39,268 bases of DNA from a virus. The stretch covers positions 1 through 39,268 of IMG/VR virus record IMGVR_UViG_3300046501_000349; one strand, given 5' to 3'. Shown here one piece after another: positions 21,353 through 30,300 of this stretch. A program made the translations under genes and the position numbers. The number at the start of each line of letters is the position of its first letter. The stretch's first letter is position 1. The notes beneath the pieces were generated by a model. It worked only from the letters and a program-made list of their open reading frames with translations, did not search any database and was not told where the DNA came from.

Positions 21353-22056
21353 TGACGATTCAAAACTTTTCCATGACAGCCGGCAACTCGAAAACCATTG
21401 TGGCTACCGTAGACAACACGGATTTAACAAGTGGGATCATTGAGTTTCGAGTGCAAGATGTACTAGTGAAACAAGACATTGTGGTCAATTCTAACACGAT
21501 GACCATTTACTTGAATCCATCCGATACCCGGAATTTATCGGGTCACTATGAATATGAAGCCACGATCACCGATGATTACGGCAATGTGACCACGTTGTTT
21601 GAAGGAGTGTTCTCCTTTACCAAAGGCAAAGGCGGAGTCACAGCACAACAAATATTCGTGACAGCCATGAATTTAATGGATGAAGAATCAGAAGACGGCA
21701 CGTATGCCGGATATCCCGAAGAATACAGAAAGAAAGCCTGGAACATTTTAAGTCTCTTGCAAGCAGAATTAACGCCAGCATTCGTGACTCCATCGGTTAT
21801 AACGGATGAAACGAGTATCTTTTATTTAGATGATCGCACCAGTTTAACCACCTTACCTTACGGATTAGCGGCTCACCTCTTAATGAGCGAAGATCCAAAC
21901 AAAGCATCGTTCTTCAATGCTCGCTATGACGAGTTAAAACGGAAGCGACCAGCGGTTATCACGAAAATTAAAGATGTGTACGGGTTATTCCCTACCGAAG
22001 AACCAATTTCTACCGTGACAGTAGATACAGTTACCTATGACGGGGGTGAGTTTTAA
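21352..22056 (+). CDS. Ig-like domain fused to gp4-like connector
   Basis: A 234-residue protein in two parts. Residues 1-92 resemble the N-terminal immunoglobulin-like domain of baseplate upper protein BppU (DLTSGIIEFRVQDVLVKQDI, YEYEATITDDYGNVTTLFEG). Residues 93-210 (VTAQQIFVTAMNLMDEESED, YPEEYRKKAWNILSLLQAEL, and GLAAHLLMSEDPNKASFFNA) look like a helical head-to-tail connector in the manner of P22 gp4. It would join the portal ring to the tail. Assignment is from architecture; I see this fusion as unusual. Confidence 0.6.
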   Translation: MTIQNFSMTAGNSKTIVATVDNTDLTSGIIEFRVQDVLVKQDIVVNSNTMTIYLNPSDTRNLSGHYEYEATITDDYGNVTTLFEGVFSFTKGKGGVTAQQIFVTAMNLMDEESEDGTYAGYPEEYRKKAWNILSLLQAELTPAFVTPSVITDETSIFYLDDRTSLTTLPYGLAAHLLMSEDPNKASFFNARYDELKRKRPAVITKIKDVYGLFPTEEPISTVTVDTVTYDGGEF

Positions 22057-23729
22057 TGCCGACAATCAGAGCAGACGTTAAATGGAAACGTGGCTTGAAA
22101 CAAAACCTTTCCACGCTTGAGCCTGGAGTGCCAGCGATTGCCGATGATACCAAGGAAGCATTTGTAGGCACCACATCAGGGAATATTCAATTGGCGAAAA
22201 TAGAGGATGTTGCAAGCGTAGAGGCAAGGTTTAATGATTTGGCTCAAGTGAATGCAGATGTAGAGGTATTAGTGGCTCGTGGGGGAGAGAAAACATTAGG
22301 TAATAGATTAGATAAAGTTTCGGACAATTTGGCCGACATTGTTCATAACATAAGTAGTTATCCAACACTAACCGGAGAAACAACTGATTCAGCAAGAATA
22401 CAGAGAGCAATTGACACTGTTTTTAATTTAGGCGGTGGTACTGTTAAATTGCCTAAAGGCACTTATATTGCCACAGGTTTAAAAATTCGTACTCACGTAA
22501 AGTTGTTAGGCGATGGAGTAGCAACAAAAATCAAGAATCCTAGCAATGTTACGACTGATGTTATCTCTATTTACGACGATAATACTTATGGCTTTTCTAT
22601 TGAAAATCTCCAAATTGACGGAAATAGTGGAAATGGTTGCACTGGTGACGGTATTCATTTAAACCGAACAAACGGAGCAACAGGTGCACCAACAAGCGAA
22701 GTTTATGAGTCGGGTGACGGATGGTTTCGCCTTGAAAATATAGATATATACAACTGTGGAAAAGACGGTTTGTATATCGGAAATAATTGTCGTGAGGGTC
22801 GTTATTTCAGTATTAGCACTTCTTGGAACAAAAGACATGGATTATTTAACGAAGCTGGGTCGGATAATCACTTTTTCGCCATATCATCTTATGCAAATGG
22901 TCAAAACGGAATTTTAGATCAAGGTGGAGCAAACCACTTTACCAATTGCAAATCATGGGGAAATGGGCGAACTAGTTATGGTCAATCAACAAGATATGCT
23001 GGCTGGAAAGCATACGGAGCATGGGCAACATCTTATATTAGTTGTGAAACACAAGAAAACGCTGGACATGGTTTTGAATTTATTAACTGTAGCAATATGA
23101 TTGGAAGCCTTACTGCTAGTTCAAATGGTATTGGTGGGGGTGCAAGTGCTACTAATCCAGATAATCAATCATTAGCTTCTGATGAAACCATGTATGGGGT
23201 TTATATGAAAAACTCCAATACAGTTCAATTGAACGTAATTGGTGAAGATTTTAGGCGAAAACAATTTAACGCTAATACCCAAAAAGCTACGTTATTTATT
23301 GAATCGGATTGTGACTTGAATTATGCGTTTATCTCTGAAATGTTCCAGTCGCAACCTTATATAAATAATTCAACAACATCAACCGTCTATTCTACTCACA
23401 CAAAACAGTTTGATAATTTGAACGGTAAAAATATTTCTAGTCCAAACCGTATTACAAGCTTAGGAAAAAAGGTTGCGGTTACTCAATATGATAGTGTTGA
23501 AATAGTATTGACACCTACCGCAAGCCCTTATTTTTACACCAACAACAACGATAATCCTATTATGGTATTGGTACAAGGTGGAACCGTATCTCAAATATTA
23601 ATTGCAGGAGTTTCTAGTAGTGATTTTAGTAATGTAGGGATGACACAAGGGACGATTATTGTTCCACCGCACGGAAGTATCCAGATTGTCTACACGACTG
23701 TTCCTACAGTTAAAGTATTTCAGTTATAA
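22056..23729 (+). CDS. Tailspike with right-handed beta-helix
   Basis: A 557-residue protein. Residues 1-50 are an MtdN-like attachment domain (GLKQNLSTLEPGVPAIADDT, AFVGTTSGNIQLAK). After a helical neck, residues about 110-410 form a pectate-lyase-like right-handed beta-helix: TDSARIQRAIDTVFNLGGGT, VKLPKGTYIATGLKIRTHVK, and repeated GNN/NCS turns (NCGKDGLYIGNNCREGRYFS). A beta-rich C-terminus follows. Such spikes bind and often cut cell-surface polysaccharide, as in P22. The enzymatic substrate cannot be told from sequence. Confidence 0.8.
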   Translation: MPTIRADVKWKRGLKQNLSTLEPGVPAIADDTKEAFVGTTSGNIQLAKIEDVASVEARFNDLAQVNADVEVLVARGGEKTLGNRLDKVSDNLADIVHNISSYPTLTGETTDSARIQRAIDTVFNLGGGTVKLPKGTYIATGLKIRTHVKLLGDGVATKIKNPSNVTTDVISIYDDNTYGFSIENLQIDGNSGNGCTGDGIHLNRTNGATGAPTSEVYESGDGWFRLENIDIYNCGKDGLYIGNNCREGRYFSISTSWNKRHGLFNEAGSDNHFFAISSYANGQNGILDQGGANHFTNCKSWGNGRTSYGQSTRYAGWKAYGAWATSYISCETQENAGHGFEFINCSNMIGSLTASSNGIGGGASATNPDNQSLASDETMYGVYMKNSNTVQLNVIGEDFRRKQFNANTQKATLFIESDCDLNYAFISEMFQSQPYINNSTTSTVYSTHTKQFDNLNGKNISSPNRITSLGKKVAVTQYDSVEIVLTPTASPYFYTNNNDNPIMVLVQGGTVSQILIAGVSSSDFSNVGMTQGTIIVPPHGSIQIVYTTVPTVKVFQL

Positions 23730-23757
23730 GATGCTTTTGGAAGAAATAGACGAAACA

Positions 23758-23784
23758 AGGACTGATTTTTCGGTCCTATTTTTT
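23758..23784 (+). terminator. Rho-independent terminator after tailspike
   Basis: AGGACTG (23758-23764) pairs with CGGTCCT (23771-23777), one G-U pair, loop ATTTTT, then ATTTTTT. It ends the tailspike transcript; the next gene's ribosome site GAAAGGAGG follows closely. Confidence 0.75.
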
Positions 23785-23803
23785 ATGGAAAGGAGGATGA
23801 ACT

Positions 23804-25612
23804 ATGGCTCAAATGGCAAGTAGTTCTCAACAGTCACAGCCTCTTTTGCGCTTAGAACCATTCTTAGGGTTAGATGTCAGCGGTACAGCTACCCAAATCA
23901 GTGACCACCGTTCACCGGATATGCTCAATATGATAGCAAACGAAGCTGGTTCCTTGGATTCCCGAACAGGGTACGCAAGAGTGTTTCCAGATTCATTAGG
24001 CGTGGGGAAAATCAATGAAATGTATCTATTTACTAAAGCCGATGGAAGCATGATTTATCTAATCGCTCATGGAACCAAACTATACACCTTGTCTGGTGAT
24101 GTACAGCCTACCGAATTGTTTAGCCCTTTGCAAAATGGCAAAGTCAATTTCTTCACGATGGAAGGTAAATGCTACATCATGGATGGTGTGAATTTCCTTG
24201 TCTATGACGGGTCCACGATTAAACAAGTAGAGCCGTATATTCCGGTGTTACAGATATCGAAGAATCCAAGCGGTGGCGGTGCAGCTAATGAGGATTTTAA
24301 CTTAATCGGCAACAAATGGAAGGATTCTTTCAGCGGTGATGGGGAATCCACGGTTTATCAGATGTCGCTTACAGGGCTAGACAACACACTTGTTTCAGCC
24401 GTGGTGGGAACAACAACTATTAACGAGGGTTCCGGGCTTGTGGTGGATCGTGTAAATGGGAAGGTGACGTTTACGACTGCTCCAATTAAGGGAACCAATA
24501 ACGTCATTATCACAGCTGGTAAAACCGTATCGGGGTATGCGGACCGAATTAAAAAATGCACCATGGCGGTAGGGTTTGGCGGTGCCAATGATACTCGGAT
24601 GTTTATTGCTGGGAATCCCGACATGCCAGAATATATGTACCGTAGTGGTCTTTATGATGCGGCATATTGGCTGGAAAACGGCTATTACCGGATGAGCGAA
24701 AGAATCATGGGGTTTAGTAAGCAATACGATTATCTCATTGTCGAGAAACCAAATGGCAAACAGATGGTCAGTTTTCAAATCACCGATGAGGGAGTCGTTA
24801 GTTTCCCTTCTAAGCCCATTACCAATCAAGTGGGGACGATTGCTTCCAACAGTATTCAAATCATCGAGAATAACCCTGTATCGCTCTCAAAAGATGGGGT
24901 GTATATGTTAGTGGCTTCCAATGTTAAAGACGAGCGAAACGTGGTCCATATCTCATCGAGGATTGACCGAAAATTGTTGGTGGAATCGGGAATGGATAAT
25001 GCGGTATCAATAGATTTTGACAAAAAGTATTGGTTAGCCGTAAACGGGAATGTGTACGTGTTGGATTACACACAAAAGTCAATAGATGCACCCTATGGGG
25101 AATGGTATATCTTTACGAACATCCATGCTTCCTGCTTCTTAGTGAAGGAGGGCTTTTTATATTTCGGTAGTGCTACCGATGGCTTAGTGTACCGATTTAA
25201 AAAAGATTATGATGTGGCGGCCTACAATGATGATGGAGTGGCAATTGATGCTTACCGAAAGTCGAAGCTCCTCACATTTAAAGCGGAAGAAATGAAAAAA
25301 TACATTGATAGTATTTATATGAGTTTGAAGCCAGCAACTCAAACCAGTGTGGATTTCTATTATTCTTCTGATAAAAAAGAGGATGTCCGAATAACAGGTG
25401 ATGACATTCATTTTAATTTGTTTGACTTTAATAACATTGACTTTAACAACTTTTCATTCTATGTTTCGGATTTCCCGAAGACTGTGAAAATGAAAGTGAA
25501 AGCCAAGCAAGTGACTCATTTCCAATTAATGCTCCAAAACAACAAGTTAGATGAGAGTCTTTCTATCTTGTCCTTGGGGATTGAATATAGATACCAACAA
25601 AAAATTAAATAG
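23804..25612 (+). CDS. Tail nozzle-like protein (gp10-type beta-propeller)
   Basis: A 602-residue beta-rich protein beginning LLRLEPFLGLDVSGTATQIS, then DHRSPDMLNMIANEAGSLDS, the opening typical of podovirus tail proteins of P22 gp10 type, which sit under gp4 and close the tail. Repeated beta blades follow (GSMIYLIAHGTKLYTLSGDV, VNFFTMEGKCYIMDGVNFL, GFLYFGSATDGLVYRFKKDY). It probably holds the DNA in and leads it through the nozzle. A cysteine-poor protein without enzymatic motifs. Inference rests on fold pattern and position. Confidence 0.6.
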   Translation: MAQMASSSQQSQPLLRLEPFLGLDVSGTATQISDHRSPDMLNMIANEAGSLDSRTGYARVFPDSLGVGKINEMYLFTKADGSMIYLIAHGTKLYTLSGDVQPTELFSPLQNGKVNFFTMEGKCYIMDGVNFLVYDGSTIKQVEPYIPVLQISKNPSGGGAANEDFNLIGNKWKDSFSGDGESTVYQMSLTGLDNTLVSAVVGTTTINEGSGLVVDRVNGKVTFTTAPIKGTNNVIITAGKTVSGYADRIKKCTMAVGFGGANDTRMFIAGNPDMPEYMYRSGLYDAAYWLENGYYRMSERIMGFSKQYDYLIVEKPNGKQMVSFQITDEGVVSFPSKPITNQVGTIASNSIQIIENNPVSLSKDGVYMLVASNVKDERNVVHISSRIDRKLLVESGMDNAVSIDFDKKYWLAVNGNVYVLDYTQKSIDAPYGEWYIFTNIHASCFLVKEGFLYFGSATDGLVYRFKKDYDVAAYNDDGVAIDAYRKSKLLTFKAEEMKKYIDSIYMSLKPATQTSVDFYYSSDKKEDVRITGDDIHFNLFDFNNIDFNNFSFYVSDFPKTVKMKVKAKQVTHFQLMLQNNKLDESLSILSLGIEYRYQQKIK

Positions 25613-25624
25613 CGAGGTGAGAGT

Positions 25625-26176
25625 ATGTTTGAAAAATTAGTATCGTTTACCAAAAAGGTATCGGATTTAGCGGACCGTCCTAGTTCCAATCCGAAAGCCC
25701 AATTCGATGCGGCACCGGATGAAGTACGGCAATACTTAAATAAGCTAATCGATTCCCTGCAAAAGACAGAATCAGGCGATAGTGGAGCAAAGAACGTAGG
25801 AGCAACCGCTATAACAGGACTGGATGGTACGAATGTTCAAAGTCTGCTTGAAAGTATCAAAACCTACAGCGATAATAAGTTTCTCAATGGGAATGGCCAG
25901 CGAGTGGAAATATGGCCTGCGATGTTCTTTACCAACGGTGGTTCTAATAGTGCGACTGCAACCGTGAGTTTTTCCAAAGCTTTCGTCACTCCACCAGCTG
26001 TATCGCCAGCGAATGTGATGGTATCTGCTTCTTATATTGATACCATCCGACAGCCTTACATCACAGTAACCAATACGGGATTCACCGTGAAGATTACAAC
26101 AGGCGATAGCAATGTCTTAGGAACCGTCGGAACTCCTGTGAATGTCCAAATGAATTTCTTAGTCGTAGGGAAGTAG
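25625..26176 (+). CDS. Putative tail fibre/appendage protein
   Basis: A 183-residue protein. The N-terminal 75 residues are helical and charged; the end (RVEIWPAMFFTNGGSNSATA, VSFSKAFVTPPAVSPANVMV, FTVKITTGDSNVLGTVGTPV) is beta-rich and resembles the phage fibre-tip module that follows a PxxF-KAF-TPP pattern. It follows the nozzle-like gene. A short receptor-binding appendage is plausible. Ribosome site GCGAGGTGAGAG. Confidence 0.6.
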   Translation: MFEKLVSFTKKVSDLADRPSSNPKAQFDAAPDEVRQYLNKLIDSLQKTESGDSGAKNVGATAITGLDGTNVQSLLESIKTYSDNKFLNGNGQRVEIWPAMFFTNGGSNSATATVSFSKAFVTPPAVSPANVMVSASYIDTIRQPYITVTNTGFTVKITTGDSNVLGTVGTPVNVQMNFLVVGK

Positions 26177-26188
26177 GAGGGATAAAAC

Positions 26189-27343
26189 ATGCCAGTATTA
26201 GGAACAGGCTCGTATAGTGAGAAGTATATACCAACTAAAATGCCGTCATATATAACGACAACAGCTAAACCAAGAACAACCGTTGTAAAGCCAGTAGCAA
26301 AACAAGCAACAGTTGTGAGGGCTGCCAGTGCGCCAGTAACACAAGCACCAGTGCAAACGACTCCATTTGTGGCTCAAGGTGTCACTCAACCAAGTTTAAC
26401 TTCATATACAACGGATTATTTAACCAAAGCCAATGAAGACATTAATAAAATATATGATCAGCAAAAACTTTCACAATTAGACCAAATAAAAGCAGACCAA
26501 ACAGCATCAACCAACAGACTGAATCAACAGAAAAAAGATGCCGGTGTTTCGTACCAAGCACAACGAAATCAAGCTGATGTGCTTCAAGCTCAAAATGTGC
26601 AACGCTTACGAGAACTCATGGCGGCTAATGGGATTAATGCCAGCGGAGAAAACTTAACAGTACAAGCCCAGGCGAATTCAGACCGTCAAAACGCTTTAAC
26701 GACGATTGGCGCAGAGGAACAAAGCCAATTAAGAGATTTGGATAATCAAATCAACGATGTCAATAACCCAACGAAACAAAATGCGATTATCGCTCAAATT
26801 GAATCTGAACGTTCTAAAGCTTTGTTGGATGCGAAGAACACAGCAGAAGAGAGAGCCTGGAGACAATACTCATTTGATAACATGAGCGCATCCCAAAAGG
26901 CTCAATTAGAGTGGGCAAAACAGCAGTACGGTGAAGATGCAGCATGGAAAATGTTTGAACTCAATTACAACGGAGAACTTCAAAAATCCATTAACCAATC
27001 AGAATTAAATTTTTCGGGTAATGGGGGAGGAGGTGGTACAGCAAGTTTCCAAAGTCATATGAGCCAAGCCGTTCAAAAGGGGGTCCCACAAGAGTGGGTC
27101 CCTTTATTAAGTGAGATTGTAAAAAAAGAATCTTCTTATAACCCTTATGCGGATAATCCGACCTCCACAGCTTACGGATATGGTCAATTCTTAGATTCGA
27201 CTCGACGGAACTATGAAAAGAAAACGGGGTTAAGTTACAGCGACCCTGTAAATCAGTTAATTATGATGGCGCAATATGTGAAAGATCGATATCAAACGCC
27301 TCAAAAAGCATTATTGTTTTGGAATAAAAACCATTGGTATTAA
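26189..27343 (+). CDS. Internal virion protein with lytic transglycosylase domain
   Basis: A 384-residue protein. Residues 60-270 are disordered then coiled (IYDQQKLSQLDQIKADQTAS, YQAQRNQADVLQAQNVQRLR). Residues about 295-384 are an SLT-type lysozyme fold: EWVPLLSEIVKKESSYNPYA with catalytic E314, then STAYGYGQFLDSTRR and KNHWY at the end. Such domains are carried by ejection proteins of podoviruses (for example T7 gp16) to cut the wall during DNA entry. It lies just before the giant internal protein gene. Confidence 0.78.
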   Translation: MPVLGTGSYSEKYIPTKMPSYITTTAKPRTTVVKPVAKQATVVRAASAPVTQAPVQTTPFVAQGVTQPSLTSYTTDYLTKANEDINKIYDQQKLSQLDQIKADQTASTNRLNQQKKDAGVSYQAQRNQADVLQAQNVQRLRELMAANGINASGENLTVQAQANSDRQNALTTIGAEEQSQLRDLDNQINDVNNPTKQNAIIAQIESERSKALLDAKNTAEERAWRQYSFDNMSASQKAQLEWAKQQYGEDAAWKMFELNYNGELQKSINQSELNFSGNGGGGGTASFQSHMSQAVQKGVPQEWVPLLSEIVKKESSYNPYADNPTSTAYGYGQFLDSTRRNYEKKTGLSYSDPVNQLIMMAQYVKDRYQTPQKALLFWNKNHWY

Positions 27344-27355
27344 GGCGGGGATGAA

Positions 27356-30300
27356 ATGGCCTTTGATGAAAATAATTATAAAAGAATATTTGAGAGTCGG
27401 TATGGGGCTGGATCGTATGATTCCGGCCTTTCTCAAGCTCGTCAAATTGGAACATTAAAAGCACAAGCGGCATACGCAAAGAAATCCTATAGTGATTATC
27501 AAGAAAAACAACAAAAGAAAACCTATGACGATGCTCTTTCGTATTGGAATGATCCAACTAACAAAGAAGAGTTGAGGAAAAAAGGGGTTTATCGCACGGA
27601 ACAAGAGATCCGTAATGACCCAAGGAAAAAAGAAGAAATTCAATCCCAAGGGTATAGCATCGATGAGTTTATTGATGGGTTATATAGTGCCGGAACGGAA
27701 GGGGATTCTCGGTCTAAACGGGAATATAACCAAAAAGCCAAAAATAATAAACAAACAGCTTCAGAAAACCCCCGGCCAATCATTCCTTTGCCTAAAAAAG
27801 CAAAGAGTACAACAGAAAAGCGCACAACAGAAAAGCAAAAAAACCTTCTTCCTCAAGTGAAAAAAAAGGAAAACAAAAAAACACTTTGGGATGATGTAAA
27901 AGACATTGGTAAATTAGCATCCAACACCCTTAATCCATTCGATGATGTGAGTGTAAAAGATGCCTATAATAATTACCTCCATTCTGATACATCGAAAGCA
28001 TTTAAGGAAGTTCAGCGTGGGTCCAATCGTGCGGTGGATTCAGCTTCATTTGGGGCTATGAGCAACTTTGATAAGCGAGTGAACCATAACAACCCCGACT
28101 ACCTAAATGAGCGAGAATGGGGCAAAGGTAAAGGCACAGACATGATAACCACAGGGTTAGGATATCTTGTTCCGGGGTCAGCTGCATATAAAGGCTTAAA
28201 CGCTTCAAAGTTAGGCAAAGCCATTACCGAAGTTGGAAACGAAGGCTTGTTAAAACGTCTAGCTGCAGAAACTGCAAAAGGTGGGTTGATTGGCGGTGGT
28301 ATGGCAGGGGCAGAAGTCGCAACCAGAGAAGTGTTTAACCCTGCTGATTACAACGCCTTAGAAAACACCAAACACATTGCATTTGGTACGGCTCTGGGTG
28401 GAATAAGCGACCCATTACTGTATGGAGCAGGAAAAGGTTTTGCTAAAGGGATGGAATCAGCAGCTAATCGGACAATGAGAAATCTGTTACCGAACAGCCA
28501 ACAAGTGGAAAGCACCTTGCTTAACAGTGCGAAATCCTTGAAAGGTACGCAAGCCTTACCGAAAACAGGAGGCATACAGAATCCTGGCATTATGAACGAT
28601 TTGATACCAAGAGGGAATGACATCACAAATCCAAATTTCCTTCCATCGTTGAATCCGAAAACCAGTGTCAATCCACTTGTACCGAAAATAGGAAAATCTA
28701 TTAATGAGCTTCCATCTTTAAAGGAAACATCTTTATTGGATCGGTCCCTATTGTTAGATGGGGGAGAGCGAACATTACCGGATTATTCTGCATCAAGGAC
28801 GCTGGCAGAGAAAAACCCAACACTGGCGAATATGCTACCACCATCAGCTAGGACGTTGCCGGATTATTCTTATGGTAAGCCAACATCTGAACCAATTCAA
28901 CCAGTGAATCAGTACGGAGTAGAAGTTCCGTTTGATAAGGTGGAACATGCGCCTGCAGATTATTGGAGAGGTCGCTATGAAGAGTTTGCTCAATATGTTA
29001 ATAAGAATTACGATAGCAACAATCTAAGCAAAGAAGCATTAGATGATCTTTGGACACAGTTTGCTCGTAATGATGAGCCGGTTAATTTGGAACAGGTAGT
29101 AGATCTAGCCTATCCAACCACCAAAGAATCACCTGTTTTAGATGCTCGTAATATAGATTTGAAACGTCAGCCAGCTACCCAAAAAGCTAAAGACATTCTA
29201 GGGATTAATGACTCTGCTTTTAAATTACCAGAACCAAGCAAACCGATTAATACAGCGGATGTATGGAATAAGATGGGCAATCGTCCTCCTGTTTCTAATA
29301 ATGCGAAGAAAATATTATTAGGCCAAAAGAAGCAACCACAGCAAGACTTGATACCTAAACTAAATACGATTCAAGAACCTTTATCGCCAGTTGAAACACC
29401 CAAGATCAGGACCACTCAAGCACCTGTAGAAGTACCTAAGATTAGCACCGCACCTGTAGTAGAAGCACCAGCACAATTAAGAAGTGCACCAAAAGCAAAC
29501 GAACGGTCATTCTATAACACGGTTCAAAATCCAGAAAAACTATCACCCGAAATGGAACAGCGATTAAATGATTTTGATAAGACCTATAAACCAATGTCCA
29601 ATGAAGAAACCGTTAAATTCGCCAATGAATTTGTGGCTCAAGATATGGAAAAGGCTTTTCAATTTGTAAAGAATGCTCGTAAATTCGACCCAAGACACAT
29701 TACCGTAGGGCATCGACTCATTGATGAATTACAAAAAGCTGGACAATATGACCGGGCATTGGATGTAGTCGAAAGGTTAGCGGAGCAAGGAACCAAGGCA
29801 GGGCAATCTATTCAGTCTTATTCCATCTACAATCGATTATCAGCCGAAGGACAGTTATTACGGGCACAGCGTCGAGTGAACAAGATTAATGAAAGCATTG
29901 TAGACCCGAATAAACAAGTAAAATTGACCGAACAGAACGTCCAAGACATCACTCATACAGCGGATAGCATTAAACGATTTACCGGGCAATCCGAGCAAGC
30001 CAACAATGTCATCAAAATTATGGATAGCATCAAAAAAGGAAATTTAGCGACGGATGCCGAATTAGATGTGGTCCGTTCTTTTGTGTCTGATGCGAAAAAG
30101 TTTGTGTCTGATTTAGATCCTGGTTCAAAACCGAAACCACCGAAACCAATTAAAGATGTCCGTACTCGTGATAAAGTGGTGGATTTCATGACAAAACGAG
30201 AAGAAGTGGCTCGTCAACGGTTAAGACAAAAAATGAATCGTGCTAACTCGTTACCAGTAGATATGTTCTATGATTTATCCATCATTGGAGCGTCCAAAAT

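Noticed and set aside
24395-24859. 154-residue minus-strand frame inside the nozzle-like gene
   Set aside because: Antisense to a confident gene, no ribosome site, no recognisable motif.
27072-27108. Terminator-like hairpin GTCCCAC / GTGGGTC with TTTATT inside the transglycosylase gene
   Set aside because: Mismatch in the stem, poor U-run and lies within an essential-looking coding domain; most likely chance.
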